Below, in pieces: positions 15,175-26,913 of a stretch of DNA of 64,000 nucleotides. Within the stretch, counting starts at the first letter, position 1. The number at the start of each line of letters is the position of its first letter. The notes below the pieces were generated by a model. That model made no database searches. It saw nothing but the letters and a program-made list of their open reading frames with translations, and was not told the origin of the DNA. Both the position numbers and the translations under genes were made by a program. The stretch is taken from NCBI RefSeq assembly GCF_000297775.1, contig NZ_JH815516.1, positions 9,226 to 73,225 on the forward strand, in the 5' to 3' direction. This DNA is from Sutterella wadsworthensis 2_1_59BFAA (GTDB taxonomy: Bacteria > Pseudomonadota > Gammaproteobacteria > Burkholderiales > Burkholderiaceae_F).

Positions 15175-16197
15175 ATGGCCCGAGGCCCTCATCTGAGCGA
15201 ACTCGCCGCCGAGTGGCAGGCGCTGGGCGCGAAGCCCCAGCACGTTCGGCGCATCTTTCTTGCCTGGGCGGGGCTTGCCCCGTGGGAGGCCAGAAAGGGC
15301 GAGAGCTTTCCGAAGGCCGTGGCCGAGGCGCTGCCCGACATCAGGGAGCGTCTTGACCGCCTCTCGCATGCGCTGCCCGTTCGAAGCGCCGAGGCCGAGA
15401 CCGTCAAGCTCATTCTCGGGCTTGAGGACGGCGAGTGCGTCGAGTCGGTGTTGCTGCCCAGGCAGGGACTGTGCGTCTCTACTCAGGTGGGCTGCGCCGT
15501 CGGGTGCGTCTTCTGCATGACGGGCAAGGGTGGCCTCGTGCGCCAGCTCTCGAGCGCCGAGATCGTCGCGCAGTACTGCGAGGCCAGGCGGGTGCGCAGC
15601 GACGTCAGGAAGATCGTCCTGATGGGCATGGGCGAACCGAGCCACAACCTCGACGCCGTCTGCGAGGCGGTGGAGTTCTTCGGCAACGTGTGCGGACTCG
15701 CGCACAAGGACATCGTGGTCTCGACCGTGGGCGACCACAGGCTCTTCGACCGCCTGCCCGCGCTTTCCGTGCGTCCCGCGCTCGCGCTCAGCCTCCACAC
15801 CACGGACAACGCGCTGCGCAGGAAGCTCCTCACCAACTCGAAGGACATTCCCGTCGAGACCCTCCTCGAGAGAACGCTCGACTACGCCGATGAGACGGGA
15901 TACCCCGCCCAGATCGAGTGGACGCTGATGGCGGGCATCAACGACGCGCCCGAGCAGGTCGAGCGTCTGGCCGATCTCATCGAGGGACGCTACGCCATGG
16001 TGAACTTCATCGCCGTCAATCCCGTCGAGGGCTCGGGCTTCAGGAGGCCCGAGTCGGCCCACATGCAGGACCTCATCACGATCCTGCGCAGACGAGGTAC
16101 CGTCGCGACCCTTCGCGACAGTGCGGCTCAGGACATCGAGGGCGGCTGCGGACAGCTCCGCGCACGAGTCATCGGCATCAGGAAGGAGCAGGCCTGA
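15175..16197 (+). CDS. RlmN/Cfr-family radical SAM RNA methyltransferase-like protein
   Basis: This 340-aa enzyme contains the radical-SAM cluster motif CAVGCVFC (CxxxCxxC) preceded by LCVSTQVGC, the MGMGEPSHNLDAV motif, ALSLHTTDNALR, WTLMAGIND, and a C-terminal GGCGQL corresponding to the second catalytic cysteine of RlmN. Family members methylate C2 (or C8) of an adenosine in 23S rRNA, and RlmN also modifies tRNAs. It diverges enough from standard RlmN (short N-terminal domain, RDSAAQDIEGGCGQL rather than RTRGDDIDAACGQL) that it may be a second, RlmN-like paralogue. Start ATG 15175 has AAAGGAG 6 nt upstream. A TACAAT box lies at 15127-15132. It stands alone and ends at a terminator. Confidence 0.85.
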   Translation: MARGPHLSELAAEWQALGAKPQHVRRIFLAWAGLAPWEARKGESFPKAVAEALPDIRERLDRLSHALPVRSAEAETVKLILGLEDGECVESVLLPRQGLCVSTQVGCAVGCVFCMTGKGGLVRQLSSAEIVAQYCEARRVRSDVRKIVLMGMGEPSHNLDAVCEAVEFFGNVCGLAHKDIVVSTVGDHRLFDRLPALSVRPALALSLHTTDNALRRKLLTNSKDIPVETLLERTLDYADETGYPAQIEWTLMAGINDAPEQVERLADLIEGRYAMVNFIAVNPVEGSGFRRPESAHMQDLITILRRRGTVATLRDSAAQDIEGGCGQLRARVIGIRKEQA

Positions 16198-16220
16198 CGG
16201 TCCGTTGCTTCGGTTTCAGA

Positions 16221-16245
16221 GGCCGCCTGTGGGCGGCCTTTTCTT
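16221..16245 (+). terminator. Terminator of the RlmN-like gene
   Basis: GGCCGCC-TGTG-GGCGGCC followed by TTTTCTT. Confidence 0.85.
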
Positions 16246-16583
16246 CTCTGGGAATTGAGGATGGCATTCGCCTTTCTTCGCAGATGTTTTGCTTCGCCGG
16301 ACAGGTTCTCCCGAAGGAGCCCTTCGCCTGTGTTCATGCACCGGCACCTCTGCACGGCAGGTCCCGGTGACAGGGAAAATTTCCTGTGAGTCAAGCTCTT
16401 CCTGGGTCCCTGACCTTTCCCTGTAACAGGCTTTGGCTGTTATTTTTTGTGGGATCGAATTCTTTTCTCTTGAAAGAGGGGCTGAAAACTGCGGAGTTTC
16501 TATCCAATTCTGGAGTGGCTCGGTTGTTCTGATGCACTCTGCCCGCCTGCATCAGTCCGGCGGGCGCAACTCCTGAAAACCAC
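16246..16583. other. Intergenic stretch, nothing recognised
   Basis: This is about 340 bp of lower-GC sequence between two terminators. No coding frame, repeat or RNA motif was recognised. Confidence 0.5.
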
Positions 16584-16616
16584 AAAGCCCGGACGGCTCT
16601 TGCGCTTCCGGGCTTC
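16584..16616 (-). terminator. Terminator of the small WYL-like gene
   Basis: AAGCCCGGA and TTCCGGGCTT form a 9-10 bp stem with a loop of about 12 nt. On the minus strand it is followed by TTGTGGTTTT. Confidence 0.65.
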
Positions 16617-16644
16617 AGTCATTAGGCTGCTTTTGCAGATCAGA

Positions 16645-16944
16645 TCAGATCTGTTCGTAGATCTTGGAAAGCTGTGCGAAGACAGCCTTGTCTTCTTCAG
16701 TGGCTTCGCGATAGGCTGCGTCGGAGAAGGCGACGCCTGCGATGTCGGCCGCAGTGTAGAAACGGAGTTTTTCGGTCACGCCGGAATTGCTGCCGCCGCC
16801 GATCTGGAAGCCGATCATCTTGATTTCGTTGGTGGGCGTAAGGCCGCAGGCATAGGGGACGACCACGCGGTCAAAGCCGTGGTATGCAAATTCCAGGGCC
16901 TTCTTTTCCTTGATCGCCTGTGCGATCGTGTCAACTGTCGTCAT
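16645..16944 (-). CDS. Small protein resembling a WYL-type fold
   Basis: This 99-aa soluble protein starts at ATG 16944 with AAGGAG 7 nt upstream; the frame is open further but upstream sequence is non-coding in character. The middle (KKALEFAYHGFDRVVVPYACGLTPTNEIKMIGFQIGG) followed by EKLRFYTAADIAGV is reminiscent of the beta-barrel core of WYL ligand-binding domains, without any HTH or partner domain. It has a terminator just downstream and no operon partner. Function unknown; the WYL comparison is an impression from the pattern. Confidence 0.65.
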   Translation of the reverse strand: MTTVDTIAQAIKEKKALEFAYHGFDRVVVPYACGLTPTNEIKMIGFQIGGGSNSGVTEKLRFYTAADIAGVAFSDAAYREATEEDKAVFAQLSKIYEQI

Positions 16945-17208
16945 TTCAATTCTCCTTGGTCGGAAAGTTGCGTCGAATATTTCGGACATGTGCTTTAAGT
17001 ATCTGCTCAATTGAGTGTAAATGACATGACTTGGCTCAAAAGATTGATATGTCGATACAAAAGAATGGGTGACGATCGGCGAAGAAGAGGTGAAAATGCA
17101 GGGTTTTCGAGGGTTTTTTGCGGGAGATGTTTTGCAGTATAAGCTGAACGGCGTGCGTGTTCCGGCCGGCACTCAGGCAGTTGAGCTGATGCTCGGTACG
17201 TCGTGCCT

Positions 17209-17345
17209 CAGCGGCTCGCAACCTTCCGGGCGGCGATCATCCCGTTGATGATGCAGATCGTGAGGGTGTTGGAGCCGAGGCGGACGGTGCCGTGGACGCC
17301 ACCCATGCAGTGGGCTTGGGCGAAAAGCGCGTGACGCACCAAGGG
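17209..17345 (-). pseudogene. C-terminal relic of a flavocytochrome-type reductase gene
   Basis: On the minus strand a frame ending at TGA 17209-17211 reads LFAQAHCMGGVHGTVRLGSN followed by TLTICIINGMIAARKV. This matches the conserved FAD-contacting C-terminus of fumarate/urocanate reductase flavoproteins (GLFAAGE.TGGVHG.NRLGGNSL). Nothing recognisable lies upstream of about 17345, so this is the remnant of a deleted paralogue of the gene at 5154-6953. Confidence 0.5.
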
Positions 17346-17693
17346 CCGTCAGTCCGGGCTCTAAGACATTTTTCCAAGGTCGCGATGTAATACCTCAAGG
17401 TTCGCTCACTTTCACATGACGCTTCGAAAGGCTTCTGCTAGAGTTCAATCACGGTCTTCTGAGAGTTGACCGAAACGGAAACGCCCGGCAGGTCCGGGCT
17501 CGCCTTCAGACGAACCCGAGGGGTTCTCGTCAAAGGCGACCTTCTCCAGAACAGTCATCCGAATCCTCTTCGGCCTGATGCGGCATCCTCGGCCGCACGG
17601 ACTGCTCTGATGTTTCTGCGAAACGGACGGACAACGTCCCCGTCCGACAATCCCAAAAACTGTTTTTCCGCAATCAACATCCGGAGAACCCAA
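17346..17693. other. Upstream region of the MetQ-like gene, no gene seen
   Basis: No supported gene is seen in these 348 bp. The segment is plausibly a long 5' leader for the downstream binding protein. I looked for a SAM riboswitch and did not recognise one. Confidence 0.35.
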
Positions 17694-18494
17694 ATGAATC
17701 TCTCCCGACTTTTCGCACCCATCGCCCTCGTGGCCGCCATTGCCCTGTCCGGCATTTCCGGCAGCGCCCTCGCCGACACGACGCTTCGCATCGGCGTCAC
17801 GCCCGTGCCGCACGCCGACATCGTCAACTTCATCAAGCCGACGCTTGAGAAGGAAGGCGTGAAGCTCGAGGTGGTGGAATTCAACGACTACATCCAGCCG
17901 AACCTCGCGCTCGATGCGGGCGAACTTGACGCCAACTATTTCCAGACGATTCCGTATCTGGAGGAAATGGTCAAGTCCCGCGGCCTCAACCTGCACATCC
18001 TCGTCTCCGTGCATCTTGAGCCGATGGCCCTCTACTCCAAGAAGGTGAAGAGCCTCGCCGACATTCCGGCAGGCGCCAAGGTGGCCGTGCCGTCCGACCC
18101 GACGAACGAGGGTCGTGCACTCAAGGTGCTCGAGCACGCGGGCCTCATCAAGCTCAAGGACGGCGCGACGCTCCTCTCCGGCATCGGCGACATCGTCTCG
18201 AATCCGAAGAAGCTGAAGTTCGTCGAGCTTGAGCCCGCTCTTCTGCCGCGCGCCCTCGACGACGTGACGGCCGCCGTCATCAACGCCAATTACGCGCTCG
18301 AAGCGGGCTTCAACCCGGCGAAGAACGCCATTGCGCTGGAGGAAAAGAGTTCGCCCTTCGGCAACGTCGTCGCGATCCGCGAAGGCGACGACAAGAAGGA
18401 GGCCTTCCAGAAGCTCAAGAAGGCGATCACCTCTCCTGAAGTGAAGAAGTTCATCGAGGAGAAGTATCAGGGCGGCGTGCTTCCCGTCTTCTGA
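17694..18494 (+). CDS. MetQ/NlpA-family substrate-binding protein
   Basis: This 266-aa periplasmic binding protein belongs to the methionine ABC-transporter class. An N-terminal signal peptide (hydrophobic stretch to GSALADTTLRIG) precedes the mature domain. Family motifs are IGVTPVPHADIVNFIKP, LDANYFQTIPYLEEM and VPSDPTNEGRAL. The signal peptide appears to be cleaved at ALA rather than lipidated, as there is no lipobox Cys. Start ATG 17694 has GGAG 6 nt upstream. No metN or metI lies nearby, so it must serve a transporter encoded elsewhere. Ligand is presumably methionine or a related amino acid. Confidence 0.85.
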   Translation: MNLSRLFAPIALVAAIALSGISGSALADTTLRIGVTPVPHADIVNFIKPTLEKEGVKLEVVEFNDYIQPNLALDAGELDANYFQTIPYLEEMVKSRGLNLHILVSVHLEPMALYSKKVKSLADIPAGAKVAVPSDPTNEGRALKVLEHAGLIKLKDGATLLSGIGDIVSNPKKLKFVELEPALLPRALDDVTAAVINANYALEAGFNPAKNAIALEEKSSPFGNVVAIREGDDKKEAFQKLKKAITSPEVKKFIEEKYQGGVLPVF

Positions 18495-18581
18495 GAATTG
18501 CGTTAGTCTGAAGTGAAATGCAAGGCAAGGCCGGTCTGGGTTCGACCCGTGCCGGCCTTTGCGTCGATCTGGAGAATGATC

Positions 18582-20867
18582 ATGACCCGTACCGACAAGC
18601 TCGTCGCCGCCCACTGGGGTGTCGCCCGCGTCCGCATGACGGACGGCCGTCCCGCGCTCGTTCCGATCGTCGAGGACATGAGGCCCTCGGAACGCATGGC
18701 CGACTATCTGGCGGGGCGTGATGGCGCCGAACGCCTTCTCGCTCCGAAGGTCCGCGCAGGCTATCTCAGGGCCTGCCGCGAGGGACGCGACCCCGCCCTG
18801 ACCCGTGAGGACCGCGGCAGGGAGGCCTTCGTCGAGGTCGAATGGGAGGAGGCGCTCGAGCTTGCCGCCCGCGCGATCGAGAGGACGTATGCGGACCACG
18901 GGCCCTCGGCCGTCTGGGGCCGATCCTACGGCTGGAAGAACACGGGCGAGGTCAACAATCCGATCGGACTCCTGAGAAGGCTGCTGATGCTCAAGGGCGG
19001 GTTCGTGCAGACCTTCAACTCCTACTCCACGGCCGCCATCGCCGCCATACAGAAGGTGATCGCAGGGAGCGGAGACCCCGACGTGCCGCCTGCGGCCGAG
19101 GTGCTCGAGCATGCCGAGCGCGTCATTCTCTGGGGTGCGGATCCGGTCGTCACGAACGACATCGCCTGGACCACGACGCTGCACGACACGGCGAAGGTCT
19201 TCGAGGCGATGAGAACGAAGGAGGGACTCGAGGTCGTCGCCGTCAATCCCGTGAAGCCCGAGACGCTCGACGTCACGGGCGGGCGCAGGATCGCGCCGCT
19301 TCCCGGGACGGACGCCGCGTTCGCGCTCGGCCTCGTGCACACGCTTCTGGCGACGGGCAGGGCCGACCGTCATTTTCTCGAGACCCGCACGACGGGCTTC
19401 GAAACGCTCGAGGCCTGCCTCAACGGACGTCTTGACGGCGTCGTCCGCGACGCCGCCTGGGCGGCCGGCATCTGCGGGCTCGACAAGAAGACGATCAGGG
19501 ATTTCGCTGAGGAGCTTGCGGCGCACCGGACGATGATCATGCTCGGCTGGGGGCCCCAGAGGGCCCGCTATGGCGAGTCGACGGTCTGGGCCGTCTGGGC
19601 GCTCGCCGCAGCGCTCGGCCAGATCGGCGGACGAGGTACGGGCATCGGCACGCGCTACCACTACTCTTCGGGCGGCGCGGGCGCGTCGGCGGGCAGGGGC
19701 CTTCCGGGCCTTCCCGTCAACGTGGCGCCCGTCGGTCCCGTCACGCATCCCGAGCGGCTCCCGAAGCCGCTTCCCGTCGCCGCCGTTGCCGACGTGCTCC
19801 TGAATCCGGGAAAGCGCATCCGCTGCGGCGGCATCGAGCTCGAATACCCCGACATTCGCCTCGTCTTCTGGGCGGGCGGCAATCCCTTCGCGCACCATCC
19901 CGACACGGGACGCCTCGTCGCGGGCTTCAGACGGCCCGACGCCGTCATCGCCTGCGACGTCTTCGAAACGGCGACAACGAAATATGCCGACATATTGCTT
20001 CCCGCCTCGCATCCGCTGGAAAGAAGCGACATTGCGGGGATCGGCGGCTATGCCGCGCGTGGGATCGTGAGAAGCTCGCAGGTGTTCGAGCCCAAGGGAA
20101 ATGTGCTTTCCGACTACGAGATCTTCAGGCGTCTTGCCGCGAAGCTCGGTCTTGAGGGCGTCTTCACGGAAGGGTTGGACGAGCAGGGCTGGCAGAGGCG
20201 CCTCTATGAGGAGGCCGTGCGCCGCGAGGCTGCGGCGGGGCTTGAGCTTCCCGACTGGGATGCGTTCGTGAAGAAGGGCATCGTGTTCTTTCCCGAGGCC
20301 GTCCCGGGGCCCACGGCGCTTGAGCGCTTTGCGGCCGATCCCGAAGGCGCGCCGCTCGCGACGGAATCGGGCAGGATCATGCTCGCGTCGAAGCGCGTCG
20401 CCGAGGCGGGGCTCGAGGATTGTCCCGGACATCCCGCCTATCTCGGCGAGCCCTCGAAGCCGGGCGAATACAGGCTCGTGAGTCCGAAGTCCGCCTGGCG
20501 GCTGCACAGCCAGCTTGATGCCGTGACGCGCAGGGCGCACAACACGGACGGGTGCGAGCCGTGCTGGATCAATGAGGACGATGCGGCGAGGCTCGGCATC
20601 TCGACGGGCGACGCCGTGAGGCTTTCGACGCCGAGAGGCTCGGTGCGCGCGGCCGCGGTCGTCACCGACAGGGTGCGCCCCGGCGTGCTCGCGCTCCATC
20701 ACGGCGCATGGGCCGAGACGACGGAGGCGGGCGAGCGGGAGGACGGCGGTGTGAGGCTCGACTGCCGCCACGGCGCCGCCAACGTGCTCGTCCCCGACCT
20801 GCCCACCTCGGGCTGGAGCCGAGGCAACAACGCCGCAGCCTACGACGTGAGGCTCGAGCGCCTCTGA
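18582..20867 (+). CDS. Molybdopterin S/N-oxide reductase, BisC/DMSO-reductase type
   Basis: This 761-aa enzyme is of the bis-MGD molybdoenzyme family that reduces biotin sulfoxide, methionine sulfoxide, DMSO or TMAO. The N-terminal part has WGRSYGWKNTGEVNNPIGLLRRLL and NSYSTAAIAAI, where the serine of SYST corresponds to the Mo-ligating Ser of DMSO/TMAO reductases. Also present are WGADPVVTND, GWGPQRARYGESTVW, and the C-terminal MGD-binding region (RLHSQLDAV, LDCRHGAANVLV). No Tat signal peptide and no N-terminal [4Fe-4S] cysteines are seen, which points to a cytoplasmic BisC-like enzyme. Start ATG 18582 (MTRTDK) follows GGAG by 7 nt. It lies about 90 bp downstream of the MetQ-like gene, which is suggestive of methionine sulfoxide salvage. 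Confidence 0.88.
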   Translation: MTRTDKLVAAHWGVARVRMTDGRPALVPIVEDMRPSERMADYLAGRDGAERLLAPKVRAGYLRACREGRDPALTREDRGREAFVEVEWEEALELAARAIERTYADHGPSAVWGRSYGWKNTGEVNNPIGLLRRLLMLKGGFVQTFNSYSTAAIAAIQKVIAGSGDPDVPPAAEVLEHAERVILWGADPVVTNDIAWTTTLHDTAKVFEAMRTKEGLEVVAVNPVKPETLDVTGGRRIAPLPGTDAAFALGLVHTLLATGRADRHFLETRTTGFETLEACLNGRLDGVVRDAAWAAGICGLDKKTIRDFAEELAAHRTMIMLGWGPQRARYGESTVWAVWALAAALGQIGGRGTGIGTRYHYSSGGAGASAGRGLPGLPVNVAPVGPVTHPERLPKPLPVAAVADVLLNPGKRIRCGGIELEYPDIRLVFWAGGNPFAHHPDTGRLVAGFRRPDAVIACDVFETATTKYADILLPASHPLERSDIAGIGGYAARGIVRSSQVFEPKGNVLSDYEIFRRLAAKLGLEGVFTEGLDEQGWQRRLYEEAVRREAAAGLELPDWDAFVKKGIVFFPEAVPGPTALERFAADPEGAPLATESGRIMLASKRVAEAGLEDCPGHPAYLGEPSKPGEYRLVSPKSAWRLHSQLDAVTRRAHNTDGCEPCWINEDDAARLGISTGDAVRLSTPRGSVRAAAVVTDRVRPGVLALHHGAWAETTEAGEREDGGVRLDCRHGAANVLVPDLPTSGWSRGNNAAAYDVRLERL

Positions 20868-20924
20868 CCGCCCGCCCGTGAGGGGGACGCGTGTTTTCAG
20901 GAGCCGTGCTAGCATCCAAACAAC

Positions 20925-21106
20925 GGACGCGCACCCGAAGGTTCGTCGCCGGCGTTTCGCCGGCGCTGCTCGACGGCGGGCATTTCGCCCGACCCCGTCG
21001 CCATTCGCGGCGAGCAGCTCGTTGATGCCCTCAATCAACGCGCTGCTGGCCGCCCGTTCGCCGCCCGGACCTCCAAGGGCCCGGGTTCAAGTTCGGGTGC
21101 GCTTCC
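20925..21106 (+). ncRNA. Candidate structured RNA of about 182 nt (6S-like shape)
   Basis: GGA-C-GCGCACCCGAA (20925-20939) and TTCGGGTGCGC-T-TCC (21092-21106) can close a 14-15 bp stem with one mismatch around 152 nt of self-complementary sequence. The interior holds CGCCGGCG-TTT-CGCCGGCG and a perfect 7-bp hairpin, CGTTGAT/ATCAACG. A TAGCAT -10-like box lies about 10 nt before the 5' end and T-rich sequence follows the 3' end. Overall length, the long closing stem and a CCAAGGG...GGTTCAAG stretch in the 3' arm recall 6S RNA (about 184 nt in E. coli), but I cannot confirm the family. The sequence contains no convincing gene. Confidence 0.35.
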
Positions 21107-21413
21107 TTCCTTCAGAACCGTGCCTTTCGCGACGGCGGATTTTTGCAAAAACATGCCTTCCTGCATTTTTGCTGTCTTGCAAAAGCGTCACTTTTTGCAG
21201 AAAATCAAACTAGGTGAAATTCCCTAAGCACAAATTCATTTCTCATTAAAATCAACGACTTGGCAATAACCATGTGTTTTTTGAGGTTTTTGCAATTGAC
21301 GTCGGTTTTGCGAAGACATAAAGTTGTCTTGCCGCCCTTCGTGACGCGCATTGTGAAGATGCGGTCCGGGGCTTCGAACCCAGTTCAACGCACAACGACA
21401 AAGAGCCGACCTC
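21107..21413. other. Upstream region of leuA
   Basis: About 300 bp of lower-GC DNA, with a small inverted repeat (GCAAAAAcatgccttcctgcATTTTTGC) at about 21146-21174. No Leu-rich leader peptide was recognised. Confidence 0.4.
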
Positions 21414-24160
<2,747 letters not shown>

Positions 24161-24162
24161 TC

Positions 24163-25563
24163 ATGGGAAGGACGCTCTACGAAAAGGTCTACGACGCCCA
24201 CGTCGTCAACGAGCTGTCGGGCGAACTGCCGCTCCTCTACATCGACCGCCATCTGCTCCATGAGGTCACCTCTCCGCAGGCCTTCTCGGGCCTGAGGGAG
24301 GCGGGCAGGAAGCTACGCCGTCCCGACCTGATGCTCGCGACGATGGACCACGACATCTCGACGCAGAAGGCGACGCTTGACGTCTGCAGTCCTATGGCGC
24401 GCGAGCAGGTGACGACCCTGATCCGCAACTGCCGCGAGTTCGGCGTGACGCTCTTCGGCCTGGGCCATCCCGGCCAGGGCATCGTGCACATCGTGGGTCC
24501 GCAGACGGGCTTCACGCTGCCGGGCACTACGCTCGTGTGCGGCGACAGCCACACGGCCACGCACGGCGCCTTCGGGGCACTCGCGTTCGGCATCGGCACG
24601 TCCGAGGTCGAGCACGTGATGGCGACCCAGACCCTCAAGCAGCAGCGCTTCAAGACGATGCGCATCGTCTGCGACGGCGTCCTCCCGAAGGGCGTCTACG
24701 CCAAGGACCTGATCCTCGCGATCGCCGCAAGGATCACGACCGCGGGTGGCACGGGCTACGCGATCGAATTCGCGGGCACGGGCGTCGAGGCGCTCTCGAT
24801 GGAAGGACGCATGACACTCTCCAACATGGCCATCGAGGTGGGCGCCAAGGTGGGCATGATCGCACCTGACGAGACGACGTTCGCCTATCTGAAGGGCCGC
24901 CCCTTCGCTCCGAAGGGCGAGGCCTGGGACGCCGCCGTCGAGTACTGGTGCACGCTGCGCTCGGACGACGACGCCGTCTTCGACAAGGAGGTTCACATCG
25001 ACTGCTCGAGCCTCGAGCCGCACGTGACCTGGGGCACGAATCCGGGACAGGCCATGCCCGTGACGGGCATGGTGCCCGTTCCTGCCGAAATGGCCGATCT
25101 CGTCGAGCGTGCGGGCGCCGAAGCTGCGCTCGCCTACATCGGCGTCGAGCCGGGCGCGCCCGTCACCGACGCCAAGGTGGACACGGTCTTCATCGGCTCG
25201 TGCACGAACGGACGTCTCGAGGACTTCCGCGAGGCGGCCAGAGTACTGCAGGGCCGCAGGGTGGCCGACGGCGTTCGCGCCTTGGCCGTGCCGGGCTCCA
25301 TGGCCGTGCGCGCCGCGGCCGAGGCCGAGGGACTCGACCGGATCTTCATCGAGGCAGGGTTCGAGTGGAGGCTTCCGGGCTGCTCGATGTGCCTTGCCAT
25401 GAACGACGACCGCGCCACCGAGGGGGCGCGCGTCGCCTCCACCTCCAACCGCAACTTCGTCGGCCGCCAGGGACGCGGCAGCCGCACCCATCTGATGAGT
25501 CCTGCATCGGCCGCCGCCGCAGCCGTTGCCGGCCACATCGCCGACGTCCGCGATTACATTTGA
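24163..25563 (+). CDS. leuC: 3-isopropylmalate dehydratase large subunit
   Basis: LeuC carries the [4Fe-4S] cluster of isopropylmalate isomerase. The 466-aa protein starts at ATG 24163, right after the leuB stop, with GAGGAGG overlapping the end of leuB. It shows [42 protein letters not shown], and the cluster ligands in [18 protein letters not shown] and [11 protein letters not shown]. It is 14 bp upstream of its partner leuD. Confidence 0.96.
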   Translation: MGRTLYEKVYDAHVVNELSGELPLLYIDRHLLHEVTSPQAFSGLREAGRKLRRPDLMLATMDHDISTQKATLDVCSPMAREQVTTLIRNCREFGVTLFGLGHPGQGIVHIVGPQTGFTLPGTTLVCGDSHTATHGAFGALAFGIGTSEVEHVMATQTLKQQRFKTMRIVCDGVLPKGVYAKDLILAIAARITTAGGTGYAIEFAGTGVEALSMEGRMTLSNMAIEVGAKVGMIAPDETTFAYLKGRPFAPKGEAWDAAVEYWCTLRSDDDAVFDKEVHIDCSSLEPHVTWGTNPGQAMPVTGMVPVPAEMADLVERAGAEAALAYIGVEPGAPVTDAKVDTVFIGSCTNGRLEDFREAARVLQGRRVADGVRALAVPGSMAVRAAAEAEGLDRIFIEAGFEWRLPGCSMCLAMNDDRATEGARVASTSNRNFVGRQGRGSRTHLMSPASAAAAAVAGHIADVRDYI

Positions 25564-25577
25564 GGAGGCGCGCAGAA

Positions 25578-26213
25578 ATGGAAAAGTTCACGACTCTGAC
25601 GGGCGTCGCCGCCCCGCTCGACGCCGCCAACGTCGACACCGACCAGATCATCCCGAAGCAGTTCCTGCTTGCGGTCGACCGCAAGGGCTTCGGCGTGCAT
25701 CTCTTTCACGAGCGCCGCTATCTTGACGACGCCGAGACTATCGAGAATCCCGACTTCGTGCTCAACAAGCCGGCCTACAGGAGCGCCTCGATCCTCGTCG
25801 CGCGCCGCAACTTCGGCAACGGCTCGAGTCGCGAGCACGCGCCCTGGACGCTGCTCGACTTCGGCATCCGCGCCATCATCGCGCCGTCCTTCGCCGACAT
25901 CTTCAGCAACAACGCGCTCGGCAACGGGCTCGTGCTGGTGAACCTCGCCGAGGAGGAGGTCGACGAGCTCTTCAGGATCCTCGAGGCCGATCCCGGCATG
26001 AAGGTGACGGTCGATCTCGTCACGATGACCTGCACGGCGGGCGAGAGGACCTGGCGCTTCACGCTCGATCCTTTCCGCCGCAAGTGCCTCCTCGAAGGCC
26101 TCGACGCGGTCTCGCTTACGCTCGAGCATGAGGACGACATCCGTGCAAGAGAGAAGCGCGAGCCCGCCTGGCTCGTGCCTCATGTCGAGGACCTCAAGTC
26201 CTGTCCGGTCTGA
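25578..26213 (+). CDS. leuD: 3-isopropylmalate dehydratase small subunit
   Basis: LeuD is the swivelling small subunit that pairs with LeuC. The 211-aa protein has the LeuD signatures NVDTDQIIPKQFLL, RRNFGNGSSREHAPWTL, IAPSFADIFSNNALGNGLVLV and FTLDPFRRKCLLEGLDAVSLTLEHEDDI. Start ATG 25578 has GGAGG 13 nt upstream. It is the last gene of leuABCD, and its 3' end meets the tail of a broken LysR gene on the other strand. Confidence 0.96.
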   Translation: MEKFTTLTGVAAPLDAANVDTDQIIPKQFLLAVDRKGFGVHLFHERRYLDDAETIENPDFVLNKPAYRSASILVARRNFGNGSSREHAPWTLLDFGIRAIIAPSFADIFSNNALGNGLVLVNLAEEEVDELFRILEADPGMKVTVDLVTMTCTAGERTWRFTLDPFRRKCLLEGLDAVSLTLEHEDDIRAREKREPAWLVPHVEDLKSCPV

Positions 26214-26722
26214 AGCGCCTGCGCCTGAATGCACGGAATGCGCCTGTCTTCGCCTTCGGATCCTCCCGGTGGGCGTGGACCGCGAAGAGTCCGCGCAGCC
26301 ACTGCAGGGCGGGTTCGTCGGCGACGCGTTCGTGCCGGATGAGGCGGGTGTCGAAGGCGCCCCGGCCGCGGTTGCTTTCGGGACCGAGATGAATGGGAAT
26401 GGCGACGATGCCGTCCCGTTCCTCGAAGAGTCTTGCCGTCTGCATGGGCATGACGGCCGTGAAGTCCGTGGGTTGAGAAGCGAGGGGACGGCGAGGAAAT
26501 ATGGGATCGTGACGGCGGTTTCCTGAAGCGCCTCGCCGAGCACGGTCGTCTCGTCCATGCAGTACACTTCAAGTCGGTTCTGTTCGCGGTTCGTGACCGT
26601 GATCTTGCGCCAGTGGCGGAGCATGTCGAGCGTCACCTCGTCCTTTTCGCGGGAGGCCTCGACCAGCGGATGTCTCTTGCGAACGCAGAGCGCGTAGCTG
26701 ATCGGATAGAAGGAGCAGGTCT
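26194..26722 (-). pseudogene. Broken LysR-type regulator gene (C-terminal part)
   Basis: On the minus strand the effector-binding half of a LysR-type transcriptional regulator is readable in pieces. First comes FYPISYALCVRKRHPLVEAS, then, in the same frame, DEVTLDMLRHWRKITVTN and ETTVLGEALQETAVTIPYFLA. After a frameshift near 26480 comes MPMQTARLFEERDGIVAIPI and the ending LRGLFAVHAHR. There is no N-terminal HTH; the sequence runs into an IS66 fragment at about 26725. It faces leuD tail to tail and may once have regulated a neighbouring gene. It cannot be functional. Confidence 0.65.
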
Positions 26723-26724
26723 AT

Positions 26725-26913
26725 GACTGCCTGGGTGAATCGAGCGTGTCTCAGGGTAGACCGCGCAGTCGAGAGACGCCGCGATATCCTGCCCTGATCA
26801 GCGTCGATGTTCATGAGACATGACGCGATCGCCGAGAGCCGAACATATCCGGCTCGAAGATCCACGGAAACGATGGCGATCGTCACTCGATAGTCGGCAA
26901 AGTCGAGCTTCAT
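26725..26913 (-). pseudogene. IS66-family TnpB-like (orfB) fragment
   Basis: The frame begins at ATG 26913, overlapping the orfA stop by ATGA as in IS66 elements. It reads YRVTIAIVSVDLRAGYVRLSAIA, close to the IS66 TnpB start (DMRKG..gLa). It loses similarity within about 60 residues, where the LysR relic begins. The large IS66 transposase (tnpC) is absent. It is a decayed insertion. Confidence 0.5.

Noticed and set aside
17400-17693. SAM riboswitch upstream of the MetQ-like gene
   Set aside because: No recognisable SAM-I, SAM-II or SAM-IV core could be found by eye.
17445-21038. 1197-codon open frame antisense to metQ and the BisC-like gene
   Set aside because: It spans two well-supported genes and an intergenic region on the opposite strand and shows no domain.
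21071-21106. tRNA-like T-arm (GGGTTCAAG) in the leuA upstream region
   Set aside because: No acceptor, D-arm or anticodon stem of a tRNA could be matched; the sequence fits better as the 3' arm of the longer stem.
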